Source: JAHEDT01 sp963825615 (lineage in GTDB: Bacteria; Desulfobacterota; Desulfuromonadia; Desulfuromonadales; BM103). From it: a stretch of DNA of 64,000 bases. The notes under the pieces were generated by a model. The model was not told the DNA's origin. It was given only the letters and a program-made list of their open reading frames with translations, and searched no databases. Shown one piece after another: positions 27,213-36,298 of the stretch (its first letter is position 1; each line of letters begins with the position of its first letter). Location of the stretch: positions 62,001-126,000 of the forward strand of contig CAWGTV010000006.1 in NCBI GenBank assembly GCA_963825615.1. The letters are read 5' to 3'. The position numbers and the translations under genes are program-made.

Positions 27213-27977
27213 TCAAGCTGTGGTGCGGGGAATGTAAGGAGAGTGCCAGCCAAGTTTTGAGGAGATAATGCCGCAGGTATCTAGCAGGGGGGTCAGAAGC
27301 TGGTTTTCTATCATCTCTTGCGGGAGCCGGTACTCCGGGCCGACAATGCAGAGGGCACCGTGTAACTTACCACCACCGCCAAAGAGCGGAGCAGCCACGC
27401 AGGCAATCCCATCGCCCAGCGCGCCATTGTCCTGTGCGAAACCCTGGCGACGGATCGCCGCTAACGGGCTGACCGTTGCTTTCATCACATCGGGATCCTG
27501 GGTGTTCTGGCCGCTGTTGAACGCCAACAGAACTCTGCCGCAGGCCGTCGTCTCAAGGGGGTAACGATTGCCAACCAGAGGAACGATCTTGACCTTCTGG
27601 GTGGTATCAACCATATCAAGGAACAGCACTTCCTTGCGGCGACGCACAGCAATATAAACAGCTTCATTGCAGCCGCGCGCCAAACGCTCGGCAACCGGCC
27701 TGGCATGGCGCAGCAGCCCCATCCGGGAGAGAAACTTCTGACCGATCTCGTAAGCCGACAGCCCCAGCCGATATTTACCGGAACGCTCTTCCCGTTCGAC
27801 GTAACCACGATTTTCAAAGGTTGCCAGGAGACGGAATACACTGGTCTTGTTCATGGCAAGCTTTTCGCTCAACTGGCTGATGCGGACATCATCGTCAATC
27901 TCGCTGAGAGCTTCCAGAACGTCGAGAGCATTTTCAACCGCCTGTATTGAGTAAGATTCCTTATCTCTGGAGGGCAC
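27213..27977 (-). CDS. IclR-family transcriptional regulator
   Basis: A 254-residue regulator with an N-terminal winged helix (SIQAVENALDVLEALSE, then the recognition helix region AMNKTSVFRLLATFENRGYV) and a C-terminal IclR effector-binding domain. The GTG start has AAAGGAG nearby. Family members sense small carbon compounds and usually repress or activate neighbouring catabolic genes and themselves. The effector is not evident. The gene has its own promoter with an overlapping palindrome and may extend control to the DUF294 gene 87 bp downstream. Confidence 0.92.
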   Translation of the reverse strand: MPSRDKESYSIQAVENALDVLEALSEIDDDVRISQLSEKLAMNKTSVFRLLATFENRGYVEREERSGKYRLGLSAYEIGQKFLSRMGLLRHARPVAERLARGCNEAVYIAVRRRKEVLFLDMVDTTQKVKIVPLVGNRYPLETTACGRVLLAFNSGQNTQDPDVMKATVSPLAAIRRQGFAQDNGALGDGIACVAAPLFGGGGKLHGALCIVGPEYRLPQEMIENQLLTPLLDTCGIISSKLGWHSPYIPRTTA

Positions 27978-28026
27978 CGGTAACTCCTTTGGAATCAGGG
28001 GGAAGTAAAAACATCACAGCACAAAT

Positions 28027-28066
28027 AAAATAATACGCTGTTTTATTATTGTCAACAGTTTGCTGT
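28027..28066 (-). promoter_or_regulatory. Promoter and candidate operator of the IclR gene
   Basis: On the minus strand TTGACA (28050-28055) and TATTTT (28027-28032) are separated by 17 bp. Next to the -35 box is the palindrome ACAG-TTTG-CTGT (28055-28066). A second inverted repeat AATAAAA/TTTTATT (28024-28047) covers the spacer. This geometry suits autoregulation by the IclR product, which is inferred. Confidence 0.55.
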
Positions 28067-28224
28067 ATAAAGTTTATTAATTCCACGGAAAGTGATTGTA
28101 AAAAATCCCACTTGTTAGTTATTAAATTTTCGTTATTCAGTAATTTATCTTCGGATAACCCAGCTTTAACAAGTTTCCAAAATGGCTTCTTAAATATGAA
28201 AATACTGTTTTAAAATTTCCGAGA

Positions 28225-28659
28225 TCACTTCACAGGAGGGGTACAAAGGGTTGCCAGGCGGTTGAGAATCGGCTGGTCCGCAGGGAGAATGGGTAAATCG
28301 GCCAGGTCCCGCGGGTGAACCCAGCGATGTTCGGCAACGCCAATGTTATGGAGGGTGCGTGTGACGAGGCGACAGGTGTAGGCCAAAATCAGAACCGGGC
28401 CCCAGTCGTAACGGTAATAAACCACCTCGAAAATCCCGTCGACCACGATTTCGGCGGCAAGTTCCTCCCGAATTTCACGGCTCAAGGCCTCTTCCGGGTT
28501 TTCGCCCGGATCAACCTTGCCACCGGGGAACTCCCACATACCCGGATGGCGCTTGTTGTCGGGACGGCGGGTGATCAAGACTTTTTCGTCGGCGATTATA
28601 ACCGCGGCCGTAACCAGCAACGGCATTCCCGCATTCTCTGGGGTGTGCACTTCGGACAT
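28225..28659 (-). CDS. NUDIX hydrolase, MutT-like
   Basis: A 144-residue pyrophosphohydrolase resembling MutT (8-oxo-dGTP diphosphatase). The Nudix box is GKVDPGENPEEALSREIREEL. The region VTAAVIIADEKVLITRRPDNKRHPGMWEFPGG before it is typical of MutT. The ATG at 28659 is chosen because AAGGTG lies six bases upstream; ATG or GTG codons 2-3 codons earlier are possible. It is divergent from upp. Substrate not certain. Confidence 0.88.
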   Translation of the reverse strand: MSEVHTPENAGMPLLVTAAVIIADEKVLITRRPDNKRHPGMWEFPGGKVDPGENPEEALSREIREELAAEIVVDGIFEVVYYRYDWGPVLILAYTCRLVTRTLHNIGVAEHRWVHPRDLADLPILPADQPILNRLATLCTPPVK

Positions 28660-28810
28660 GACCATCACCTTAGCAGATTTATCTGTATCAATGCCATTGG
28701 TGATTCAATTTCCGGCGCCTCAATTCCTTGCAAAAAAAATCTGCCTCGTGATAGTTTGTCGTAGTTTTTCCCCGCAAAAAAATTCAATCAATTCCTCTAA
28801 GGAGAGAACC

Positions 28811-29437
28811 GTGTCTGTTCATGAGATCAAGCATCCGCTGGTACGCCACAAACTCGGCCTGATGCGTCGCGAAGGGATCAGCACCAAGGATTTTCGCGAA
28901 CTCGCCTCGGAGGTCGCCCGCCTGTTAACCTACGAAGCGACCAGCGACCTGGAAACCGAGAGGGAAACCATCCAAGGCTGGGCCGGACCGGTTACGGTCG
29001 ACACCATCAAGGGGAAGAAGATCACCGTGGTTCCGATCCTGCGGGCCGGACTGGGCATGATGGACGGGGTCCTCGACCTCATTCCCAGCGCCAGGGTCAG
29101 CGTGGTCGGCCTCTATCGCAACGAAGAGACGCTGGAGCCGGTCGCCTATTACAAGAAGTTCACCGGCCAGATCTGTGATCGTACGGCGATGATCCTCGAC
29201 CCCATGCTGGCGACCGGCGGCAGCGTGATCGCCGCCATTGACATGCTCAAGGAAGCCGGCTGCCAAAAGATCAAGGGGTTGTTCCTGGTCGCCGCCCCGG
29301 AAGGGCTTCGCGCCCTCCAGGAAAAGCATCCGGATGTTGACATCTACGTCGCCGCCATCGATGAAAAGCTGAACGATGTCGGCTATATTCTGCCCGGCCT
29401 CGGTGACGCCGGAGACAAGATTTTCGGCACTAAATAA
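28811..29437 (+). CDS. upp: Uracil phosphoribosyltransferase
   Basis: It converts uracil and PRPP to UMP in pyrimidine salvage. From the GTG at 28811 (ribosome-binding site AAGGAGAGA just upstream) the protein is 208 residues, the same length as E. coli Upp. Family features are VHEIKHPLVRHKLGLMR at the N-terminus, the PRPP-binding loop ILDPMLATGGS, and the C-terminal uracil-binding region YILPGLGDAGDKIFGTK. It forms an operon with uraA 22 bp downstream. The longer open frame starting at 28517 is an artefact. Confidence 0.97.
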   Translation: MSVHEIKHPLVRHKLGLMRREGISTKDFRELASEVARLLTYEATSDLETERETIQGWAGPVTVDTIKGKKITVVPILRAGLGMMDGVLDLIPSARVSVVGLYRNEETLEPVAYYKKFTGQICDRTAMILDPMLATGGSVIAAIDMLKEAGCQKIKGLFLVAAPEGLRALQEKHPDVDIYVAAIDEKLNDVGYILPGLGDAGDKIFGTK

Positions 29438-29459
29438 TTGCCATCCAGGAGGACTTTCA

Positions 29460-30779
29460 ATGTCTGAAGATTCACAGGATTACCGCTTCAGCTGCAAGCC
29501 AAAAGAGGTGCTCATCGGCGCGCAGATGCTCTTTGTCGCTTTCGGCGCCCTGGTCCTGGTCCCGCTGCTGACCGGCCTCAACGCCAATGTCGCACTCTTT
29601 ACCGCCGGTGCCGGCACACTCCTGTTCCAGGTCATCACCCGCGGCAGGGTGCCGGTATTCCTGGCCTCGAGCTTCGCCTTCATCGCACCCATCATCTACG
29701 GCGTAGAGCAGTGGGGAATCCCCGGCACCATGTGCGGCCTGGCCGCAGCCGGGCTCCTTTACGTGATCATCAGTCTAGGTGTCCGTATTTTCGGCTCCGA
29801 GATCCTGCATCGTATCCTGCCGCCGATCGTCACCGGACCGGTCATCATGGTCATCGGCCTGGTGCTGGCTCCGGTTGCCGTGCACATGGCGTCCGGGCGT
29901 ACCGGCGATGGAGCCGCCTGGCTGGTTCCGCAAACGACGGCCTATATCATTGCCGGCGTTGCGCTGGTGGTCACAGTCCTGGTCTCCCTGCTCGGCAAAG
30001 GCTTCCTCAGACTCATTCCGATTCTCTGCGGCATCATCGCCGGCTACCTGACCGCCCTGGTCCTCGATGCATCAGGAATCTCCGCAACCATCCAGGCCTC
30101 ATTTGATCCCGGCACCCTGCAGAACTGGACCGCGCCTACACTGATTTCGATGCGGAAGGTTTTCGATGCACCGTGGGTGGCCATGCCCGCGTTCACTTTT
30201 CCGACATGGAACCTCGAGGCAATTCTCTTCATCGTGCCGGTCGCCATCGCTCCGGCCATCGAACATTTCGGTGACGTTTTGGCCATCGGCAGCATCACCG
30301 GCAAGGACTATGTCGACGATCCCGGCATTCACAAAACCCTGCTCGGCGACGGCTTGGCCACCAGCCTCGCCGCCTGTCTGGGCGGCCCACCCAACACCAC
30401 CTATTCCGAGGTGTCCGGAGCTGTCGCCCTGACCCGATCCTTCAACCCGGTAGTCATGACCTGGGCGGCCATCACCGCCATCCTGCTCGCCTTTATCGGC
30501 AAACTGGGCGGTTTTCTCAACACCATTCCGGTACCGGTCATGGGCGGCATCATGGTGCTGCTCTTCGGCGCCATCGCCGTCATCGGCATCAACACCCTGG
30601 TCAGGGCCGGCACCGACCTGATGCAGCCGCGCAACCTCACCATCGTTGCGGTCATCCTGGTCTTCGGAATCGGCGGCATGACCTTCGACCTGACCGTGGT
30701 GAAATTGGGCGGTATCGGCCTGGCTGGTATTGTCGGCGTCATACTCAACCTTGTGCTGCCCTGCGGGCAAGAGCATTAA
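29460..30779 (+). CDS. uraA: Uracil permease (NCS2 family)
   Basis: An inner-membrane uracil:H+ symporter, 439 residues from the ATG at 29460, which has AGGAGG about seven bases upstream. It has about 14 hydrophobic segments. The nucleobase-transporter signature region includes PVAIAPAIEHFGDVLAIG (His and Glu of the substrate site) and GGPPNTTYSEVSGAVALTRSFNP. Pairing with upp supports uracil as substrate: uptake followed by direct conversion to UMP. A rho-independent terminator follows 35 bp after the stop. Confidence 0.95.
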   Translation: MSEDSQDYRFSCKPKEVLIGAQMLFVAFGALVLVPLLTGLNANVALFTAGAGTLLFQVITRGRVPVFLASSFAFIAPIIYGVEQWGIPGTMCGLAAAGLLYVIISLGVRIFGSEILHRILPPIVTGPVIMVIGLVLAPVAVHMASGRTGDGAAWLVPQTTAYIIAGVALVVTVLVSLLGKGFLRLIPILCGIIAGYLTALVLDASGISATIQASFDPGTLQNWTAPTLISMRKVFDAPWVAMPAFTFPTWNLEAILFIVPVAIAPAIEHFGDVLAIGSITGKDYVDDPGIHKTLLGDGLATSLAACLGGPPNTTYSEVSGAVALTRSFNPVVMTWAAITAILLAFIGKLGGFLNTIPVPVMGGIMVLLFGAIAVIGINTLVRAGTDLMQPRNLTIVAVILVFGIGGMTFDLTVVKLGGIGLAGIVGVILNLVLPCGQEH

Positions 30780-30813
30780 ACACTTAACGCAAACAACTCC
30801 CAATAATTGATAA

Positions 30814-30840
30814 AGCACCCTGTTGCCAGGGTGCTTTTTT
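30814..30840 (+). terminator. Rho-independent terminator of upp-uraA
   Basis: An 8-bp stem AGCACCCT/AGGGTGCT with loop GTTGCC followed by a run of T residues, 35 bp after uraA. Confidence 0.92.
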
Positions 30841-31074
30841 CTTTTGCTCCTCTGCAGGAAACGTCATTCATTATGGTTTTCCCAGGCAGAAAGACGACCA
30901 TGGCCGCTTGATTTAATTACACTCAACTGATAAAAATCAATTTATCATCCCAATACAGCCTGTCTTCAATTGAGCGGCCGCTCCGAATACACTTGATGTC
31001 AAATACTTACGGTTTCGTTGTGTACAGCCTTTCTCTCAGTTGCCTGGCAAACGCCCCTTGATAAGGAGGATTGC

Positions 31075-32820
31075 ATGAGAACCAGTGCCGTTGTAGCGGG
31101 ACTCGTTGCTTTATTGGTCGGTTGCGGAGGTGGCGGAGGAACAGGCAATGCCCCGGCAGGGCTAACAGTCTCACAAACCAGCCCGGTTGCGAGCACCTCG
31201 GCTGTTCCGACGGCCACAACGGTCAGTGTTGACTTTAGTGAGGAGACGGCCAGAGAAACTCTCAACACGAGGAGTTTTACAGTCATCTCCGCAAAAGGAC
31301 CGGTCAGCGGTCGTGTTGTCTGCACCGGTTCGACAGCAACCTTCCTGCCAAACGTTCCCCTTGACTACGGTACGATCTATACCGCCAGACTCACGACTGA
31401 TGTCAAGGCTGTCAGCGGCAGCAGTCTCGCCTCGGAATATGCCTGGAGTTTCACCACGGTGGCAACCGGTCCGGGAGACCCTGACAACTACATGCCCTTC
31501 ATTCAGGGGAAGAGCTGGGTCTTCCGGGGGACGGACACCGATGACAGCAATCCTCCCCTCGCCTATGACAACACCCTCACAACCAATGGCTATCAAGAGG
31601 TGAATGGCAAAATCACGGCCGTTTTCATTGAATCCAATCCGGAAAATCTGGGAACGCCGGAGGATGCCTACCTGTACAAGGACCGCAACGGGATCACCGC
31701 CTACGGCGGCAGCAACCTGGACTTTCTGACGCAGCAGCTCATTCCTTACCAGGTGATAAACTTTCCGGCGCCACCCGGCTACAGCTATGTACAAAGCCAC
31801 AAAGCGGACCTCGATTCGGGGCTGGACCTCGACCTGGACGGGGTCAACGAGACCATGGACCTGCTTTCCAGGGTGACCGTTGTCGGCCTGGACACTGTTT
31901 CCGTGCCCGCAGGGACCTATGTGAGTTGCATCCAGATTAAAACGGATACGCAATTTACGCTGACGCTCTCCAGCAACGGCTCGACCACCTCTTTCCAGAG
32001 TCTCGACAACAGCTGGTATGCTCCCGATGTCGGCCCGGTCAAGTATACGAATGTCTATACCTACCCTGACGGAACCACGGAAACCGTGGAAGAGATGTTA
32101 ACCGCGACCCGGACCAAGATTGCTGCGGTCATGCCCACTTACATGCAATATCAAACATTCGAAAATCCTGCAGAGAACCATTACCGAGCTTTTCTGGATC
32201 TGCGCAACAACGGGCAGTTCATCACGTCAACGGATATTCAAAGCGTCGTACTTTTTGACCCGGTCTCGACACAGATCATTCCAGCCGTGCAGCCGCAGTT
32301 CATCTCAAGCAGCGATACTTATGCCGAATGGATCGCAGCGACCGGCCAATTCGAGTCAAGCGCCGGCGGCGAATCCGGCTATACCTTCAACCTCGCAAAC
32401 TATTCTTACCTGAGGCCGGGGAGTTGGACCTTTGCCGTACAGCCCGTGCAGGAGTTCCCGTTCGATTTCACGGTCAATTTCCCGGGACAGACGGCCCTCG
32501 TCCCGGTCCCCTCGGCCGGAATGTTTTCCCAGTGGAACGCCGATGACAGCCTGACCCTGTCATGGTCCGCTCCGGCTGGTAACTTTTCCCAATATCGGGT
32601 TATTTTCGCGGACAAAAACCTCAACACCATCTTTAACGGCCGCGTTGATGCGGGCGTCTCACAAGTCACACTGAACGCCACCCTGATCGAAGAAATCCGC
32701 TCCAAGGCGCAGCTCAGCCTGCCTGCGACGATTAATTGGCGCATGGAAACCCGAAGTTACAGCGGCACCAATAATTACGCCCGAAGCCTTTCAAACTCAG
32801 TGCCTATCAATTGGCGTTGA
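31075..32820 (+). CDS. Lipoprotein with N-terminal Ig-like (Big_5) domain, function unknown
   Basis: A 581-residue secreted protein. The lipobox LLVGC places the lipidated Cys at residue 17, followed by a glycine-rich linker. A Big_5/SbsA-like Ig domain (about 28-130) has the typical pattern TSPVASTSAVPTATTVSVDFSE and ends YAWSFTT. The rest is beta-rich and Asp/Thr/Ser-rich, including a segment resembling a Ca-binding or secreted-protein repeat (LDSGLDLDLDGVNETMDLL). The true start is the ATG at 31075 with AAGGAGGA upstream, not the earlier in-frame ATG at 31018. No enzymatic motif was recognised. It is monocistronic with its own terminator. Confidence 0.8.
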   Translation: MRTSAVVAGLVALLVGCGGGGGTGNAPAGLTVSQTSPVASTSAVPTATTVSVDFSEETARETLNTRSFTVISAKGPVSGRVVCTGSTATFLPNVPLDYGTIYTARLTTDVKAVSGSSLASEYAWSFTTVATGPGDPDNYMPFIQGKSWVFRGTDTDDSNPPLAYDNTLTTNGYQEVNGKITAVFIESNPENLGTPEDAYLYKDRNGITAYGGSNLDFLTQQLIPYQVINFPAPPGYSYVQSHKADLDSGLDLDLDGVNETMDLLSRVTVVGLDTVSVPAGTYVSCIQIKTDTQFTLTLSSNGSTTSFQSLDNSWYAPDVGPVKYTNVYTYPDGTTETVEEMLTATRTKIAAVMPTYMQYQTFENPAENHYRAFLDLRNNGQFITSTDIQSVVLFDPVSTQIIPAVQPQFISSSDTYAEWIAATGQFESSAGGESGYTFNLANYSYLRPGSWTFAVQPVQEFPFDFTVNFPGQTALVPVPSAGMFSQWNADDSLTLSWSAPAGNFSQYRVIFADKNLNTIFNGRVDAGVSQVTLNATLIEEIRSKAQLSLPATINWRMETRSYSGTNNYARSLSNSVPINWR

Positions 32821-32834
32821 ACCTCACTACTTTT

Positions 32835-32866
32835 ACGGGGCTGTCGGTCATGCGACAGCCCCGTTT
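32835..32866 (+). terminator. Hairpin terminator after the lipoprotein gene
   Basis: A perfect 12-bp stem (ACGGGGCTGTCG and its complement) with loop GTCATG followed by TTCATC, 14 bp after the stop. The short T-run makes it a moderate terminator. Confidence 0.8.
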
Positions 32867-33019
32867 CATCGATCGCAACCTGAAGCAGCTACTCCAAGGT
32901 TAAGTCTAAACTATCGCAGTACATCACGTCCGAAGATGACAACAGCTGATTGCAGTTGTTTTAATGCCGTTATGTGGTTAACTTCGACCATCAACTTTGC
33001 ATCGAGAGGCCCATAAACC

Positions 33020-34225
33020 ATGAGCACGACAGCGGATCTGGCGATTATCGGGGGCGGCATCGTCGGCTGTGCCACCGCCCTGGCGATCATTTCACGCAGC
33101 CCCAGCCTGAAAATCGTCCTGATCGAAAAAGAGCCGCACCTGGCGACCCACCAGACCGGCCACAACAGCGGCGTGATCCACGCCGGACTCTACTACAAAC
33201 CGGGCTCACTGAAGGCCGCGACCTGCACCGCCGGGCGCGAAGCCCTTTATGACTTCTGCGAGAAGTACGATATCCCCCACCAAAGATGCGGCAAGGTCGT
33301 CGTCGCCGTCGAGGAGAAGGAACTGCCGGCCCTGGAGGAGCTCGAGCGCCGCGGCCGGGCCAATGGCCTGGAGGGACTGCAACAACTTTCCGCATCGGGA
33401 CTCAACGAGCATGAACCGCATGTCCGCGGGATCGCCGGACTGTTCGTGCCGCAGACCGGCATCGTCGATTACGTGCGCGTTACCCAGGTGATGGCCGACC
33501 TCTTCCGCGCGAGCGGAGGCGTCATCCACCTGGCGACACCGATCACGCAAATCGACAAACAGCAGGACCACTATCTGCTGCGGGCCAAAGGCAATTCCTT
33601 CCGGGTGCGCGGGCTGGTCAACTGCGCCGGTCTGCATACTGACCAGGTCGCGCGCATGGCGGGGCTGCGTCCGGGACTGCAGATCGTACCGTTCCGCGGC
33701 GAATATTACGAATTCAAGCCAGAGCGCAGTAGCTTGGTGAACCACCTGATCTACCCGGTCCCCGACCCGGAGATGCCGTTTCTCGGCGTGCACTTCACAC
33801 GGATGATCGACGGTACCGTCGAAGCCGGCCCCAATGCCGTGCTGGCCTGGAAGCGGGAAGGTTACCGGCGCAGCGACATCTCGCTGCACGACCTGGCCGA
33901 CACCTTCAGTTTTGGCGGCTTCTGGAAATTGTCGGCGCGTTTCTGGCGGGTGGGCATCAAGGAGCATGGCCGCTCCTTTTCGAAGAGGCTGTTCGTGAAA
34001 AGCCTGCAGCGGCTCATGCCGGACATCCGCGATGAGGACCTAATCCCCGGCGAGAGCGGTGTCCGTGCCCAGGCGGTCGATAGCGATGGGAGGATGGTTG
34101 ACGATTTCCGCATTCTCACCGAGGGGCGCATGGTCCATGTCCTCAACGCACCGTCGCCGGCGGCGACGGCATCGTTGAGCATCGGCGAGCATATCGCCGA
34201 CCGGATCATGGAGGTGATCGCCTAG
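33020..34225 (+). CDS. lhgO: L-2-hydroxyglutarate oxidase/dehydrogenase
   Basis: An FAD-dependent DAO-family enzyme that oxidises L-2-hydroxyglutarate to 2-oxoglutarate and passes electrons to the quinone pool. The 401-residue length matches LhgO. The N-terminal dinucleotide-binding motif is LAIIGGGIVGCATAL. THQTGHNSGVIHAGLYYKPGS and VPFRGEYYEF are characteristic blocks, as is the C-terminal VLNAPSPAATASLSIGEHIAD. Its stop overlaps that of the convergent hydrogenase gene in a shared CTAG. Confidence 0.93.
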   Translation: MSTTADLAIIGGGIVGCATALAIISRSPSLKIVLIEKEPHLATHQTGHNSGVIHAGLYYKPGSLKAATCTAGREALYDFCEKYDIPHQRCGKVVVAVEEKELPALEELERRGRANGLEGLQQLSASGLNEHEPHVRGIAGLFVPQTGIVDYVRVTQVMADLFRASGGVIHLATPITQIDKQQDHYLLRAKGNSFRVRGLVNCAGLHTDQVARMAGLRPGLQIVPFRGEYYEFKPERSSLVNHLIYPVPDPEMPFLGVHFTRMIDGTVEAGPNAVLAWKREGYRRSDISLHDLADTFSFGGFWKLSARFWRVGIKEHGRSFSKRLFVKSLQRLMPDIRDEDLIPGESGVRAQAVDSDGRMVDDFRILTEGRMVHVLNAPSPAATASLSIGEHIADRIMEVIA

Positions 34226-35556
34226 AAGACACTGGATTTTATTCCGATGACGCCTTCTGGCCCGTCGGACCGACCCTCTGCGTGCTCACCAGGCGACCTG
34301 TCAATTGACACAAGATGGACCGCGCAGGAGATGCACGGATCGTAGGCGCGGATGATTCTTGCCGTCACGTCCTGCAATCGTGCCGGATCTTCCTCTCCAG
34401 CCAGATCGGCCAGAACCTGGGCAGCCATGACCCGCTGGTTGATCGCCGTCGGCGTCACAATATCCGCAGCCACCACCGTCCCCCACTCATCGACCACATA
34501 GTGATGCACCAGCAGGCCGCGCGGTGCTTCCATGAGCGCTGTGCCGCTCCCCCCGCCGAGCGACTGCTTGCGGTCAGACTGCAGAGGTTCGTCATTATCT
34601 GTGGCGAGCAGTGTGTCGAGCAGCTGAGCGACCCGCTGCAGAGCCCGACCGATTTCCCTGATCTGGGCAGCATTATTGGCATGGATTCCCGTGTCATCCT
34701 CAGGGAAACCGAACGCCAATCCTTCCTGTGCCGAGAGCCTGGCCCGCGCCAGGGCGCCGGTTAGAAAGGGTCCACTCGCACCGGCGGCATCTTTGGCATA
34801 TGAATCCGCCCTAGCCTGTTCCATCAGCAGCTTTGCGTAGCTAGCCGCAGGCAATTCCCCCTCCCCTTCAACCCACAAGCCCCCGCCACCCAGAGAAAAA
34901 ATGTTCGACAGCCCGGTCGCAACGGCGCTACCAAGCACCGGGCCAGCATGGGGATAATTGCCGGCCTGCAGGAAACTGGCGGCAAGCTCCGGCCAGTCGC
35001 GCTGCCAACGACTCAGCTCTTCGGCAAGGCTCCCAAGGGCGTCCGCGGCGGGACGATAGGCCACGCCGCCAAAAACCGGGTTGATCGGGTGAATCACCCG
35101 CCCGCCAGCAACCTGCTGAATGTGGTTGCCAAACGCCTTCAGCTCGAGCCCGGCCTTCGCCAGTGGATCTCCCTGGCGCAACAGCGCCACAACATCCGGA
35201 GTGCCCTGCAGGTCCGGCAGGATCAGGCAGAACAGGTGCAGAGCATGGCTCTGGATGTGCCCGCCCAGGACCAGCAGCTCACGCAGCATGGCGGCCAGCG
35301 GCGGAACAATCACACACATGGCGTTTTCCAGCGCCTGCAGAGAGGTCACCTTGTGCACCGCGGAGCAGATCGCGCAGATGCGGCAGATCAGGTCCGGCAC
35401 CTCGTCGTAGCGATGCCCGACGACAAGGGCCTCGAACAGGCGCGGCGACTCGAGCAGGCGCACCCGGACATCCTCCAGGCGCCCGTCCTTGAGCAACAGC
35501 TCGACGCGGCCATGCCCTTCGACACGCGTTAAGGGATCAACGATCAGCCTAGTCAT
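34222..35556 (-). CDS. hyhL: Group 3b [NiFe] hydrogenase large (alpha) subunit
   Basis: It carries the [NiFe] active site of a cytoplasmic NAD(P)-linked bidirectional hydrogenase/sulfhydrogenase. From the ATG at 35556 (MTRLIVDPLTRVEGHGRVEL) it has 444 residues. Ligand motif L1 is RICAICSAVH (Cys61, Cys64) and L2 is DPCISCAVH near the C-terminus. About 30 residues follow the last His, a peptide normally removed by a maturation protease after Ni insertion. No hyp or protease gene is present in the window. It overlaps hyhS by 8 bp and lhgO by 4 bp. Subgroup assignment rests on the four-gene order and the FAD-type gamma subunit. Confidence 0.94.
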   Translation of the reverse strand: MTRLIVDPLTRVEGHGRVELLLKDGRLEDVRVRLLESPRLFEALVVGHRYDEVPDLICRICAICSAVHKVTSLQALENAMCVIVPPLAAMLRELLVLGGHIQSHALHLFCLILPDLQGTPDVVALLRQGDPLAKAGLELKAFGNHIQQVAGGRVIHPINPVFGGVAYRPAADALGSLAEELSRWQRDWPELAASFLQAGNYPHAGPVLGSAVATGLSNIFSLGGGGLWVEGEGELPAASYAKLLMEQARADSYAKDAAGASGPFLTGALARARLSAQEGLAFGFPEDDTGIHANNAAQIREIGRALQRVAQLLDTLLATDNDEPLQSDRKQSLGGGSGTALMEAPRGLLVHHYVVDEWGTVVAADIVTPTAINQRVMAAQVLADLAGEEDPARLQDVTARIIRAYDPCISCAVHLVSIDRSPGEHAEGRSDGPEGVIGIKSSVF

Positions 35557-36298
35557 TGCGGGCCTCTCCAAAACGTTCCAGCCGATGGCGGATGGCCTGC
35601 TCTGGCAGGCCGGCCGCCATCAGCAGGGCACACATTTCCGCGACGTTGGCCTCCGGCATCATCCCACGACAGCCTTCACAGGGGACCCCCTGCCCCGGAC
35701 AAGCGGCGTTGCAGCCGGCTGAGGTTACCGGGCCAAGGCAGGGGGCCTGGTCTTCGAGGAGCAAACAGCGGTTTTCATTGCTGCGACACTCCATGCAGAC
35801 GGCCATCACCTGACGACCGGGCCAACCGCCATGTAGGATGGAAGCGAAACTTTGAAGTAGTTCGTGCCGCTCAGGCGGACAGCCGGGGATGCGCCAGTCG
35901 ACCTTCACGAAATGATCAACCGGCTGCGGCGCAAAAGTATCCCATTGTGTCCCCTGGTCACCGTAGACCGCGGCCAGTGCCCGGCTGCGATCCCCATTGA
36001 CGAGGGCATTGACCCCGCCGGTCAGAGCACAGGCGCCGACCGCCACCAGCAGCCGTGACTTGCGCCGCAAAGCCAGCAGACGTACGATTTCCCCAGGGGT
36101 GGTCAGGGCGCCCTCCACCAAGGCAAAATCGAAAATTTCACTGTTACCGCAGGCAGAGGACACCAGTGGGAAAGTATCGATTTCGACGAGATTGGCCAGC
36201 GGGGCCAGCGAAGACTCGCAGTTGACCAGCATCAGCTGACAGCCGCTGCAGGAGGTAAAGCGGAGCCATGCAAGCTTGAGCAAAACGCCGGGTTTCAT
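35549..36298 (-). CDS. hyhS: Group 3b [NiFe] hydrogenase small (delta) subunit
   Basis: An electron-transfer subunit of 249 residues. The proximal cluster ligands begin with FTSCSGCQLMLVN (Cys17, Cys20), followed by a conserved Cys in VGACALTGGVNALVN and GCPPERHEL. C-terminal cysteines (MECRSNENRCLLL, CLGPVTSAGCNAACPG, CEGC) supply the medial and distal clusters. There is no twin-arginine signal, so the enzyme is cytoplasmic. It starts 4 bp inside the end of hyhG (ATGA overlap). Confidence 0.93.
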   Translation of the reverse strand: MKPGVLLKLAWLRFTSCSGCQLMLVNCESSLAPLANLVEIDTFPLVSSACGNSEIFDFALVEGALTTPGEIVRLLALRRKSRLLVAVGACALTGGVNALVNGDRSRALAAVYGDQGTQWDTFAPQPVDHFVKVDWRIPGCPPERHELLQSFASILHGGWPGRQVMAVCMECRSNENRCLLLEDQAPCLGPVTSAGCNAACPGQGVPCEGCRGMMPEANVAEMCALLMAAGLPEQAIRHRLERFGEARND

